Source of the DNA: Nitrososphaerota archaeon
Lineage (GTDB): Archaea > Thermoproteota > Nitrososphaeria > Nitrososphaerales > Nitrosopumilaceae
Direction: 5' to 3'
Length of the DNA stretch: 64,000 nucleotides
NCBI GenBank assembly: GCA_028866655.1
Contig: JAGWHQ010000003.1
Location: 1 to 64,000, forward strand
How positions within the stretch are numbered: position 1 is the first letter of the stretch; every line of letters begins with the position of its first letter. Both the position numbers and the translations under genes were made by a program. The notes beneath the pieces are model-generated. The model was not told the DNA's origin and ran no database searches. It saw nothing but the letters and a program-made list of their open reading frames with translations. Positions 33,380 through 42,661 of the stretch are shown here, piece after piece.

Positions 33380-34456
33380 ATGCGGATTAGAGTAGAAAAA
33401 GCCATAGTAAATCACAAAGTGGCTTCTCATGGAGGTATATTTGCAACTGGTCCAGAACATAATTTGAAATTATTGGATTTTAGCTCAAATGTTAATCCTC
33501 TTGGGTTTCCATCAAAAGTTAAAGATGTTTTCAAAAATGTATCAAATGTTTCTACCTATCCAGATCCTAACTCAAATGAACTACGAACTAATCTTCAAAA
33601 ATACATTGGAGTTTCAAAAAACCAGATTATAGTAGGAAATGGGGCTACGGAAATAATTTATAATTTTTGTGCTGCATTTTTACGAAAACAAAAAGTATTG
33701 ATTCCAATTCCTACATTTAGTGAATATGAATCTGCTGCAAAATTAAATGGATCTATACCATCTTTTTTCAAAACAATGGATCTAAATCAAAACTTGTCAG
33801 AGTTTCAAGATGCAATTTCTACAAACAATTGTATTTTTCTATGCAATCCCAATAATCCTACAGGTGTACTTGTGAAGAAAAGAAACATGTTAAAGATTAT
33901 AGAATCAGCATGTGATAAATCCGCAATGGTTTTTCTTGATGAATGTTTTATTGAATTAGTTCCTATCGGTGATGAAAGTGTTGTATCATTTATGAAAGAA
34001 TTTGATAATCTCTTCATCCTTCGATCTTTGACAAAGTCATTTGGATTAGCAGGATTAAGAATTGGGTATGGACTTGGCAGTAAAAAAATGATTGAAATCT
34101 TACAAAAAATAAAGATTCCGTGGAATGTCAGCGGAATTGCTCAACAATCATCAATCAAGGCATTATCTGACAAATCACATTTGCCAAAAACACTGAATAT
34201 TATCAGAAAAGAATTAAAATTTCTTATAGATTCTATATCAAAAATAAAGGGCTTTACTTGTTATAATTCTGATACAAACTTTATTCTAATTAAATCAAAA
34301 ATAAAATCAAACCAAATTCAAAATAGGTTACTAAAAAGAAATATTCTCATAAGAGATTGTAGTACATTTCGAGGATTGAATGATAACTTCATAAGAATTG
34401 CGGTTAGAACTCACAAAGAAAATCTTCATCTAATTGAGGCGTTACGGGAATTATGA
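33380..34456 (+). CDS. cobD: threonine-phosphate decarboxylase-like aminotransferase
   Basis: 358 residues from the ATG at 33380. Fold-type I PLP enzyme: HGGIFATGPEH and LDFSSNVNPLGFP near the start are typical of CobD/CobC rather than HisC, with the PLP Lys in SLTKSFGLAGLR. A separate hisC exists at 58794. CobD makes (R)-1-aminopropan-2-ol phosphate, the linker of the cobalamin nucleotide loop. First gene of a five-gene operon; it overlaps cobQ by ATGA. Confidence 0.9.
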   Translation: MRIRVEKAIVNHKVASHGGIFATGPEHNLKLLDFSSNVNPLGFPSKVKDVFKNVSNVSTYPDPNSNELRTNLQKYIGVSKNQIIVGNGATEIIYNFCAAFLRKQKVLIPIPTFSEYESAAKLNGSIPSFFKTMDLNQNLSEFQDAISTNNCIFLCNPNNPTGVLVKKRNMLKIIESACDKSAMVFLDECFIELVPIGDESVVSFMKEFDNLFILRSLTKSFGLAGLRIGYGLGSKKMIEILQKIKIPWNVSGIAQQSSIKALSDKSHLPKTLNIIRKELKFLIDSISKIKGFTCYNSDTNFILIKSKIKSNQIQNRLLKRNILIRDCSTFRGLNDNFIRIAVRTHKENLHLIEALREL

Positions 34457-35298
34457 CCGCAAAAACTTTGATGATACAAGGTACTGCCTCAGGTGCTGGA
34501 AAAACAACTCTGGTAACAGCTCTTTGCAGAATTTTCTCTGATGAGGGATACAAAGTAGCTCCATTCAAGTCACAAAACATGTCTGTTTATTCTTATGTTG
34601 GTAAAGGATTTGAAATTTCAAGGGCACAAGCCATTCAGGCAATGGCAGCAAGAACCGAAATAATGCCAATAATGAATCCCATTTTATTAAAACCCCTTGG
34701 AAATTACAAGAGTGAAATTTTTGTAAATGGTATATCGTATGGCAAAATGCATGCTCGAGATTATTACAAAAAGTTTGTACTCTCTACAGGACTTGAAAAA
34801 TCACAGAATGCACTTGATCAATTGATAAAAACAAATGATATTGTAATACTGGAAGGAGCAGGATCTCCCTCGGAGATAAACTTGCAACGATATGACATTG
34901 CTAATATGAGGATGGCAGAGTATTGCAAATCGCCAGTAATTTTGGTAACTGATATTGATAAAGGCGGAAGTTTTGCTAGCATTATAGGCACCTTATCTCT
35001 TCTTGATAGAAAACATCAAAAACTTGTCAAAGGATTTGTTATAAACAAGTTTAGAGGCGATGTTACTCTATTACATCCTGGTTATTCCATATTGAAAAAG
35101 AAAACCATGAAACCTATAATTGGCACAATTCCTTTAATTGAATTTCATATTCCAGATGAGGATTCTTTACATGCAAATCCAAAACATGTAACTTGGACAA
35201 GAAAATATCTCAAAACACTGGATAAAGAAATTAATCATTTGTCTCTAATTGTGAAAAAAAATCTAGACATGAAAAAAATACGAGGTATGTTGAATTGA
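34453..35298 (+). CDS. cobQ: cobyric acid synthase, ATPase half only
   Basis: 281 residues; the family is usually about 480-500. The P-loop GTASGAGKTTLV, FKSQNMSVYS, EGAGSPSEINL and DIDKGGSFASI give a complete synthetase domain. It ends soon after IPDEDSLHA, where the glutamine amidotransferase half should follow. That half is absent: the stop overlaps the start of cbiB (TTGA) and no frame continues it. The enzyme amidates adenosylcobyrinic acid diamide. Without a glutaminase it might use free ammonia or a separate partner (inference). Confidence 0.9.
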   Translation: MTAKTLMIQGTASGAGKTTLVTALCRIFSDEGYKVAPFKSQNMSVYSYVGKGFEISRAQAIQAMAARTEIMPIMNPILLKPLGNYKSEIFVNGISYGKMHARDYYKKFVLSTGLEKSQNALDQLIKTNDIVILEGAGSPSEINLQRYDIANMRMAEYCKSPVILVTDIDKGGSFASIIGTLSLLDRKHQKLVKGFVINKFRGDVTLLHPGYSILKKKTMKPIIGTIPLIEFHIPDEDSLHANPKHVTWTRKYLKTLDKEINHLSLIVKKNLDMKKIRGMLN

Positions 35299-36287
35299 TT
35301 CTAATACCAATCATTGCAGTTGTGTTTGCGCTTGCACTCGATTTTCTTTTTGGAGATCCAAAAAACAGATATCATCCAACTGTTTGGATGGGACAATTAA
35401 TTGGTAAATCTGTACCATATGCAAAATCCAAAAATCCAACAACTGATAAAATTAATGGAATAATTCTTCTTGTTTTGATAATAACAATCATATCTATTTT
35501 AATTGCCTTGTTTTCATATTCTTTGAAGTATCTAGAAAATCTAGGTTCAAATGGACTTTACAAAATTCTAATCATGGGTGCAAGCATAATTCTAGTTGGT
35601 ATTCTACTAAAGACCACTATTGCAATAAAGGGAATGGAAAAGCACGCCTCAAAAATTATGGATTCCCTATCAAAAAATGACTTAGGTGGTGCTCGAGTCC
35701 GACTTTCTATGATAGTAAAGCGAGATACTAAGAATTTAGATAAACAACATGTAATTTCTGCAACGCTAGAAAGCATTAGCGAAAATATTGTTGACGGAAT
35801 AACTGGTCCACTTTTCTATTTTTCAATTTTTGGTCTGATTGGTGCATTTGTCTATAGATCTGTAAACACTGCAGACTCTATGATAGGATACAAAACAGAA
35901 ATATTCAAAAACATAGGCTGGTTTGCTGCAAACTGTGATAAAATACTTAACTTCCTTCCCTCTAGACTCACAAGTCTTGTAATGGTATTTTCTTGTATTA
36001 TGCTAAAAGAAGATTGGAGACATTCAATCCATATAATGAAAAGAGATGGTCCGAAGACTGAAAGCCCGAATGCTGGTTATCCAATGGCAACTCTTGCCGG
36101 TGCACTTGGAATAAAATTTGAAAAGATGGAACACTATGTGTTAGGAGATGGTAATTCTGAAATAACTGAACGACACTTCAAATCTGCAATTTCTATAATG
36201 AAGGTAACTACAATATTGTTTGTTTTACTTTTTACAGTTCCTATGATTCTGATGTTATCATATCTTGGTTGGTGGTTTGATGTTTAA
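35295..36287 (+). CDS. cbiB: adenosylcobinamide-phosphate synthase
   Basis: 330 residues with a TTG start overlapping cobQ. DFLFGDPKNRYHPTVWMGQ is the family opening, followed by several membrane helices and the conserved GPKTESPNAGYPMATLAGAL, shown in two parts (GPKTESPNAG, PMATLAGALG). The membrane protein joins the aminopropanol (phosphate) linker from CobD to cobyric acid. Confidence 0.95.
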   Translation: MILIPIIAVVFALALDFLFGDPKNRYHPTVWMGQLIGKSVPYAKSKNPTTDKINGIILLVLIITIISILIALFSYSLKYLENLGSNGLYKILIMGASIILVGILLKTTIAIKGMEKHASKIMDSLSKNDLGGARVRLSMIVKRDTKNLDKQHVISATLESISENIVDGITGPLFYFSIFGLIGAFVYRSVNTADSMIGYKTEIFKNIGWFAANCDKILNFLPSRLTSLVMVFSCIMLKEDWRHSIHIMKRDGPKTESPNAGYPMATLAGALGIKFEKMEHYVLGDGNSEITERHFKSAISIMKVTTILFVLLFTVPMILMLSYLGWWFDV

Positions 36288-37005
36288 GGGAATATCGTCG
36301 GTAGTATCATTTCTAACTATCATTCCTTCTAAGAATAGTGAATTAGAAACTGTAGCAAAGAACATGTATCTTTTTCCAGTTGCAGGAGCTTTGATTGGTC
36401 TGATCATTGGTGCATCCGGTTATGGACTATCGTTGTTTCTCCAGCCATTGATTACTGGCCTGATCTTAACTGGAGCCCTTGCGATAATCACTGGAATGCA
36501 TCATACTGATGCACTTTGTGATTTTGCAGATGGAATTATGGCAAAGGGTACAAAAGAAAAAAAACTCCAAGCAATGAGAGACCCAGCAGTAGGCTCTGCA
36601 GGAGTAATGACAGTTATTCTGTATGTTGCAGGTATGATAATGGCAATTTCCATGGTCAAAGGTTTTGCGTTATTTGAGGCAATACTACTAAGTGAACTCA
36701 TGGCTAAGCTATCCATGGTAATACAGGCAAATCGCGGTCTTTCAGCTTGGCAAGGACTCAGTTCTCCATTTACTCAATCTATGAAGGATCCACGAAAACT
36801 TGCCATAGCTGCACTGTTAGCAATAGCACCCACTGTAATTTTAGCAGGAATTACAGGTGTGTTTGTAATAATATCTTGTATAGGATTATCTTTTCTATTG
36901 CTTGCCATTTCAAACAGAATCTTTGGAGGAATTTCAGGTGATGTATTTGGTGCAAGCAATGAGTTGGTAAGATTGACATCACTATTGATCTTTGTATCGA
37001 TATGA
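36280..37005 (+). CDS. cobS: adenosylcobinamide-GDP ribazoletransferase (cobalamin synthase)
   Basis: 241 residues from the ATG at 36280, overlapping cbiB by 8 bp; a TTG at 36265 is possible. Mostly membrane helices. The acidic metal site HHTDALCDFADGIMA and the following MRDPAVGSAGVM are signatures of CobS, which attaches the lower-ligand nucleoside. The end overlaps cobY by ATGA. Confidence 0.95.
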   Translation: MFKGISSVVSFLTIIPSKNSELETVAKNMYLFPVAGALIGLIIGASGYGLSLFLQPLITGLILTGALAIITGMHHTDALCDFADGIMAKGTKEKKLQAMRDPAVGSAGVMTVILYVAGMIMAISMVKGFALFEAILLSELMAKLSMVIQANRGLSAWQGLSSPFTQSMKDPRKLAIAALLAIAPTVILAGITGVFVIISCIGLSFLLLAISNRIFGGISGDVFGASNELVRLTSLLIFVSI

Positions 37006-37586
37006 TTGGACTAGTTATGTGCGGGGGAAAAGGTACTAGAATGAAGTCCTCTGAAGAAAAACTACTTTTACTATATAAAAAACCATTAATAGAACATGTT
37101 CTAAATGCTTTGAAAAATTCAGAAATATTTTCAAATATAGTGTGTGCTACAAGTAACAATGCTCCAAAGACCCGTGAGTTTGTTTCTAGTCTGGGTTTTG
37201 ATACATTGGAAACAAACGGAAATGGATATGCCGATGACCTGGGAAAATCTCTGTCAAAGTTTCAAGAATCAATTTTTGTAACTTCTGGAGATCTGCCACT
37301 TTTAGATCCTGATATAATTAAAAAAATTGTAAAACTAGTAAATGAAGAAAATGTATGGACAAGTATATTGATACGAAAAAATTTTCTTCAATCTTTTGGA
37401 TTAGAAGCAGAATTTTTTGTTAATTACTGTGATGAAGAATGTGCTTATACTGGAATTTCTATAGTTGATCCTATACAAATAAACAATACGCAAACTGTGA
37501 AGGAGTCTTACATTGTTCTTGATGATAAAAGAATAGCTGTCAACCTGAATACAAAGAAAGATTATGACTTAATCTGTACTGCCTAA
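37002..37586 (+). CDS. cobY: adenosylcobinamide-phosphate guanylyltransferase (archaeal CobY type)
   Basis: 194 residues of the nucleotidyltransferase fold: MCGGKGTRMKSSEEKLLL is the GTP loop, with SGDLPLLDPD as the metal-binding site. In archaea CobY replaces the bacterial CobU. It makes AdoCbi-GDP for CobS. Last gene of the cob operon; its end overlaps the convergent S27e gene by 18 bp. Confidence 0.92.
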   Translation: MIGLVMCGGKGTRMKSSEEKLLLLYKKPLIEHVLNALKNSEIFSNIVCATSNNAPKTREFVSSLGFDTLETNGNGYADDLGKSLSKFQESIFVTSGDLPLLDPDIIKKIVKLVNEENVWTSILIRKNFLQSFGLEAEFFVNYCDEECAYTGISIVDPIQINNTQTVKESYIVLDDKRIAVNLNTKKDYDLICTA

Positions 37587-37766
37587 AATTTTTCCATTTA
37601 CTTTTGCAATGGAACCAGTTGGTTCTGCTAAAGTATTACCACATGCCTTGCATGTGACTATTGATGAAACATGCGAGTAAACAACACTCTCTTCTCCACA
37701 TTCTTTACACTGTACTCTTTGGAATTTACTTCCTGGTTTTGGTATCCAGATATGGGCTCTTTTCAT
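37569..37766 (-). CDS. rps27e: 30S ribosomal protein S27e
   Basis: 65 residues with four zinc-binding Cys (CKECG ... CKACG) and the motif VQCKECGEESVVYSH. Its start overlaps the end of the L44e gene by one base, a usual archaeal pair. Confidence 0.96.
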   Translation of the reverse strand: MKRAHIWIPKPGSKFQRVQCKECGEESVVYSHVSSIVTCKACGNTLAEPTGSIAKVNGKILGSTD

Positions 37767-38044
37767 TATGCAACTAACTCCAATTTTCTAAGTCTTATTC
37801 CGGATACATTCCACTTTTTCTTACACTCTGGACATGTCATGATAGGAGTAATCTTCTTAGTAGTCTTTGCTGGCTTTGCTAACTTTGGGAATTTCTGACC
37901 ACCATAACCTTTCTTATCCTCTGCGTGTCTTCTTTCACCAATAGCAGAACCTCTTCTCTTTCCTGCCTTGTATATGGAGACCTTGTGTAATGTATGCTTT
38001 TTACACTTGGGACAATACCTATTGATCTCCTTTGGCATGTTCAT
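37766..38044 (-). CDS. rpl44e: 50S ribosomal protein L44e
   Basis: 92 residues: MPKEINRYCPKCKKHTLHKV and a later CPECKKKW give the zinc site, with the basic KAGKRRGSAIGERRHAE loop between. It is divergent from adenine deaminase; a shared ATTTAAAC at about 38069-38076 may serve as TATA for both directions. Confidence 0.96.
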   Translation of the reverse strand: MNMPKEINRYCPKCKKHTLHKVSIYKAGKRRGSAIGERRHAEDKKGYGGQKFPKLAKPAKTTKKITPIMTCPECKKKWNVSGIRLRKLELVA

Positions 38045-38083
38045 AAAAAATGAGCTGCGTTGACCGTAATTTAAACATCGCTT

Positions 38084-38100
38084 TAATAGATCATCTATTA
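38084..38100. promoter_or_regulatory. 17-bp palindrome at the ade start region (candidate operator)
   Basis: TAATAGATCATCTATTA: 8-bp perfect arms around one base. It lies between the TATA-like ATTTAAAC and the ATG at 38111, about where transcription should begin, the usual place of a repressor site. Confidence 0.5.
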
Positions 38101-38110
38101 CATCATCCTT

Positions 38111-39883
38111 ATGAAGGCCAGCTCACTTGCCTCCATGATTTTATCACTCAATGCAGTTGCAATGGGTGATAGCAAGGCAGATGTTGTCTTGAAAAACTGT
38201 AGGCTGATTAATGTTTACTCGAGAGAAATTATACCTCAAATTCAGGTAGCAATCAAAAAAGATCGAATTGCATATGTGGGAAAAGATGCATCTCATACAG
38301 TTGGAGAGAATACTGGTGTCATTGATCTACAGGATAGGTACATCGCTCCAGGATTTGTAGATCCTCATATACACATAGATCAATATGTTCTTCCATCAGA
38401 GCTTGCAAAAAAATCACTTTTGTCAGGTACTACTACTTTGTTTGCAGATCCAATTGACATTGTAAGCGTTTGCGGTTACAGGGGATTCAAAGAATTTGTT
38501 AAAATGACACAGCACCTTCCAATTAGAGCCTACCACGTAATTCCTGGAGGGTTGCCTGTTGATAGAAAATTCAGCCATGCAAGAACACTGACAAAAAAAG
38601 AAGAGATCAAGGGATTAGATATTGAAAATGTGGTTGGATTAGGTGAAGTATTTTCTTGGACCAAAGTTACAACACGAGATCCTAATACTATGAAAAGCAT
38701 ATCAAATGTTTTAGAAAATAATGGTATCATAAATGGTCATACTGCAGGTGCAAGTGATAAAAAACTAAATGCATACATTGCTTCTGGAATTTTCTCATGT
38801 CATGAACCGATTGATTATGATCAAGTCCTAGAACGACTCAGACTTGGAATGTGGGTCATGATGAGAGAAGGATCTATCCGACGAGATCTCGACAAAATTC
38901 TGCCTAATGTATTGTCTCATAAAACATATCTTGATAGATTGATGTTTTGTACGGATGGGGTTAACCCAAAAGATATTGTAGATTACGGCATGATTGATCA
39001 TTGCATACGAAAATCTATCTCTATTGGAATGGATCCAATAGATGCTATAACTATTGCATCAAAGAATTCCTTTGAGTATTACGGGATGAGTAAGGATCTT
39101 GGAGCAATAGCACCTGGCAAGTTAGCTGATATTCTAGTCTTTGATGACCTTGAAAAGATCAAACCAAACAAGGTCTTTGTAGGAGGAAAACTGGTGGTCG
39201 CCCACAACAGCCTTGTGGTAGACACACCCAAGACCATAATCCCAAACTGGATGAGAAAAACTGTAAAGACGGGAACAAAGTTTGGAGAAAAAGACTTTGT
39301 TATACAAAGCAAGGGGAGCACTGCACAGGCATTAGTTATCCGGCTTGATACTGAAATAATAACAAAAATGGATCAGGAGGATCTTCAGGTTAGAGATGGT
39401 AATGTGGTTGTATCCTACGATAAAGACGTGTGGAAGGTGGCAGCCATTGATAGAACATATGGTACTGGAAGAAAATCTGTGGCATTTTTAAGAAATTTTG
39501 GTGCTGACGTAGGAGCATTTGGATGCACACAGAGCTTTCATGAAAATGATATGATAATTATCGGTTCAAATGAAAAAGACATGGCCTTTGTTGCAAATAA
39601 TCTGACTAAGATGCAAGGTGGCATGTTGGTTGCTAAAGATGGTAACATACTAAGTAAATTCTCATTACCTCTTGCAGGCTTGATCTCTTCATTATCTTTT
39701 GAGAAAACATTGGATGAATACTCTAGCATAGATTCTAAACTAGTTGAGACTGGATGCAAATTCAAAAATCCTCACCTAATACCTCTTTTCTTACCGTTTC
39801 TTGCATTGCCTGAGATCAGAATCTTGCACACCGGTGTTGTAGACGTTAAAAATAGAAGATACCTGAAGATCTTGAATCGATAA
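38111..39883 (+). CDS. ade: adenine deaminase
   Basis: 590 residues of the amidohydrolase superfamily. Metal ligands in PGFVDPHIHID, the HTAGA segment, FSCHEPIDYDQ and FCTDGVNP are typical of Ade, as are the C-terminal GGMLVAKDG and LPLAGLISS. It converts adenine to hypoxanthine, feeding guaB and guaA, which are also in this window. Full length for the family (about 570-600). Confidence 0.95.
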   Translation: MKASSLASMILSLNAVAMGDSKADVVLKNCRLINVYSREIIPQIQVAIKKDRIAYVGKDASHTVGENTGVIDLQDRYIAPGFVDPHIHIDQYVLPSELAKKSLLSGTTTLFADPIDIVSVCGYRGFKEFVKMTQHLPIRAYHVIPGGLPVDRKFSHARTLTKKEEIKGLDIENVVGLGEVFSWTKVTTRDPNTMKSISNVLENNGIINGHTAGASDKKLNAYIASGIFSCHEPIDYDQVLERLRLGMWVMMREGSIRRDLDKILPNVLSHKTYLDRLMFCTDGVNPKDIVDYGMIDHCIRKSISIGMDPIDAITIASKNSFEYYGMSKDLGAIAPGKLADILVFDDLEKIKPNKVFVGGKLVVAHNSLVVDTPKTIIPNWMRKTVKTGTKFGEKDFVIQSKGSTAQALVIRLDTEIITKMDQEDLQVRDGNVVVSYDKDVWKVAAIDRTYGTGRKSVAFLRNFGADVGAFGCTQSFHENDMIIIGSNEKDMAFVANNLTKMQGGMLVAKDGNILSKFSLPLAGLISSLSFEKTLDEYSSIDSKLVETGCKFKNPHLIPLFLPFLALPEIRILHTGVVDVKNRRYLKILNR

Positions 39884-39927
39884 GGTATTAAAAGGGGCAA
39901 TTAGTTACACGAATTAAGGGATTAATT

Positions 39928-41550
39928 TTGGCATCTATTCAACAAACACCACAAGGGCCTGTATTGGTATTAAAAGAAAGTGCATTACAACAAAAGGGAA
40001 GAGATGCACAAAAAAATAACATTGCTGCAGCAAAGTTAGTTGCAGAACTTGTAAGAACAAGTCTTGGTCCACGTGGAATGGACAAAATGCTTGTTGATTC
40101 ACTAGGTGATGTTACAATTACAAATGATGGCGCTACAATTCTAAAAGAAATTGATGTTCAACATCCAGCTGCAAAAATGATGGTTGAAATTTCAAAAACT
40201 GTTGATAATGAAGTAGGTGATGGTACAACATCTTCTGTAGTATTTGGTGGTGCTTTGTTAGCAAAAGCTGAAGAACTTTTAGAAAAAGATGTTCATGCTA
40301 CAGTAATTATTGAAGGATATCAAGCAGCTGCAGAAAAAGCACTTGAACTTCTCACAGAAATGGCAAAACAAGTAGGTCCAAATGATAAAGAAATTCTATT
40401 AAAAATTGCAAAAACAAGCATGCAGTCAAAACTTATCTCAGAAGATAGTGATATGTTATCCAAACTTGTAGTTGATTCTATACTGCAAATTGTAGAAAAA
40501 GAAGCAGAAGGACACAAAGTAGATCTTGATAATATCAAGGTAGAAAAGAAAGCAGGCGGTTCTATTAGAAATACTCAGTTTATCAAAGGTATAGTGCTAG
40601 ACAAGGAAGTTGTCCATAGTGGCATGCCTACTAAAATAGAAAAAGCAAAGATTGCATTACTAAACTCAGCTCTGGAGATTGAAAAAACAGAGATGAGTGC
40701 AGAAATTAGAATTAGTGACCCAACTCAGATGCAGATGTTCCTTGAAGAAGAAAATAGAATGCTCAAATCAATGGTAGACAAGATTCATCAAATTGGCGCA
40801 AATGTATTGATTTGTCAAAAGGGAATTGATGATATTGCACAGCATTATCTAGCTAAACAAGGTATACTTTCAGTTAGAAGAGTAAAAGAAAGTGATATGA
40901 CAAAACTTGCCAAGGCAACCGGAGGCAGAATCAGTAGTAATATTGATGACATGATCTCAAAGGACCTGGGCTTGGCAGATCTTGTAGAGCAAAGAAAAGT
41001 AGAGACAGACAAATGGGTCTTCATTGAAGGCTGTAAGAATCCAAAAGCCATTACATTGTTGCTCAGAGGAGGATCTCAAAGAGTTGTAGATGAAGTTGAT
41101 AGATCTATGCATGATTCATTGATGGTTGTAAAAGATGTAATAGAAAAGCCAGCAGTTGTGGCTGGAGGCGGTGCACCAGAAGAATTCTTGGCCTCAAATC
41201 TAAAGGAATGGGCAGACAAATTTGAAGGAAGAGAACAACTTGCAATTAAAAAATATGCTGAAGCTTTAGAGGTAATTCCATTGACAATTGCAGAAAATGC
41301 AGGAATGGATCCAATCAATACAATGGTTACACTTCGTGCAAAACATAGTCAAGGAAGAAAATGGACAGGTATTGATGCAAGAAACACTAGAGTTGCAGAC
41401 ATGTTCACAATTGATATCATAGAACCAGTTGCAGTAAAAGAGCAAATAATAAAATCTGCAACTGAAGCAGCATGTATGATACTTAGAATTGATGATGTAA
41501 TTGCTTCGTCCGGCGGTAGAGGTGGTGGACGAGGTCCTCCAATGGGCTAA
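39928..41550 (+). CDS. thermosome subunit (group II chaperonin)
   Basis: 540 residues with a TTG start. ATP site motifs NDGATILKE and [10 protein letters not shown] are near the N-terminus, VAGGGAPE in the equatorial domain, and the tail is Gly/Arg-rich ([14 protein letters not shown]). It forms the double-ring folding machine of the archaeal cytosol. A sugar kinase follows after 8 bp and may be cotranscribed. Confidence 0.97.
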   Translation: MASIQQTPQGPVLVLKESALQQKGRDAQKNNIAAAKLVAELVRTSLGPRGMDKMLVDSLGDVTITNDGATILKEIDVQHPAAKMMVEISKTVDNEVGDGTTSSVVFGGALLAKAEELLEKDVHATVIIEGYQAAAEKALELLTEMAKQVGPNDKEILLKIAKTSMQSKLISEDSDMLSKLVVDSILQIVEKEAEGHKVDLDNIKVEKKAGGSIRNTQFIKGIVLDKEVVHSGMPTKIEKAKIALLNSALEIEKTEMSAEIRISDPTQMQMFLEEENRMLKSMVDKIHQIGANVLICQKGIDDIAQHYLAKQGILSVRRVKESDMTKLAKATGGRISSNIDDMISKDLGLADLVEQRKVETDKWVFIEGCKNPKAITLLLRGGSQRVVDEVDRSMHDSLMVVKDVIEKPAVVAGGGAPEEFLASNLKEWADKFEGREQLAIKKYAEALEVIPLTIAENAGMDPINTMVTLRAKHSQGRKWTGIDARNTRVADMFTIDIIEPVAVKEQIIKSATEAACMILRIDDVIASSGGRGGGRGPPMG

Positions 41551-41558
41551 GCCTTTGC

Positions 41559-42572
41559 ATGTTAGAAAAGCTACAAAATCTAAAACTAGTTAATTCAGTT
41601 GTTGTTCTCAATGATTTTTTCATAGATCGTATAATTAAGATTGAAGATCTAGATAATCTCTACAAACAAATTTTAGAAAAAAGCAAACTAGGTGGAAGCA
41701 TTCGTGGAATTCCACAAACAGATCTAAAGGGTGGAAATGCAACCAATGTTGCATATGCTCTTGCAAGACTTGGTTGTCCCGTATCATTGATCACAATTGC
41801 AGACAAGACTAGCTCTCAAATAATAAAAGAAACTTTTTCGGAATTTGACAAAGTATCCTTGTCTATAATAAATGGAAAACCGGGACGAACAACATCTCTT
41901 GAATTTAACAATGCTGGAAGCATTGTGAACGTTATGATTTCTGATTTAGGAGATAATGAAAACTTTGGACCAGAAAAACTTGGAACAGAGGAACAGAATA
42001 TGCTTGCAAATGCTAACGCAGTAATTGTAACAAATTGGGCAAGCAATAAAAAAGGAACAGAATTATCACAATTTGCATTTTCCAAGTCAGCATCGGCGTT
42101 TCATTTCTTGGATCCAGCTGATATCCAGTCAAGATCAGAAGAATTCCAGCAAGCGTTATTCCAACTTGCGGATAAACTAAATTCTTTATGTGTAAATGAG
42201 AATGAGTGTAATATTCTTCTAAAACAGTCAGGACTAGACACAATTTCTGGAGAAAAAGAAACCAGAAAACTCGTACTAGAATTAGCCAAGAAATATTTGA
42301 TACCTATTGACCTTCATACCTCTACAGGATCATACTGGTCAAATGGACAAGAGGTAGAATATGCTAAATCTTTTCAAGTTCAACCCAAATTTGTAACAGG
42401 AGCTGGGGATGTTTGGGATGCTGCAAATCTGCTTGGATATCTTACAAATCTAGGTAACCTTGAAAGACTACTATTTGCTAATGGCACAGCTTCTCTATAT
42501 GTTGACAATCCACTTGGAATCCCCCCTACAATGGACGAAGTTTTGTCATTTGTTAGGACTAATAGTCCTTAG
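41559..42572 (+). CDS. PfkB-family sugar kinase
   Basis: 337 residues. GGNATNVAYALARLG near residue 60 binds substrate, and the C-terminal VTGAGDVWDAANLLGYL holds the catalytic Asp of the PfkB/ribokinase family. The substrate is not evident; the unusual W and extended N-terminus distinguish it from classical ribokinases. It follows the thermosome gene closely. Confidence 0.88.
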   Translation: MLEKLQNLKLVNSVVVLNDFFIDRIIKIEDLDNLYKQILEKSKLGGSIRGIPQTDLKGGNATNVAYALARLGCPVSLITIADKTSSQIIKETFSEFDKVSLSIINGKPGRTTSLEFNNAGSIVNVMISDLGDNENFGPEKLGTEEQNMLANANAVIVTNWASNKKGTELSQFAFSKSASAFHFLDPADIQSRSEEFQQALFQLADKLNSLCVNENECNILLKQSGLDTISGEKETRKLVLELAKKYLIPIDLHTSTGSYWSNGQEVEYAKSFQVQPKFVTGAGDVWDAANLLGYLTNLGNLERLLFANGTASLYVDNPLGIPPTMDEVLSFVRTNSP

Positions 42573-42661
42573 AGTCTTCAATTATCTGGTGTAAAATTGA
42601 TGAAATTACCACATCAAACAGTGTTTTTCGATCAAAAAACTGATCTTGGCGGTGCTACAAA

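Noticed and set aside
33371-34456. hisC annotation of the first cob gene
   Set aside because: HGG and SSNVNPLG motifs and the operon fit CobD, and a separate hisC lies in the his operon.
34453-35298. cobQ as a frameshifted pseudogene
   Set aside because: The stop overlaps the next start in the coupling style used by the rest of the operon, and no glutaminase motif appears in any frame downstream.
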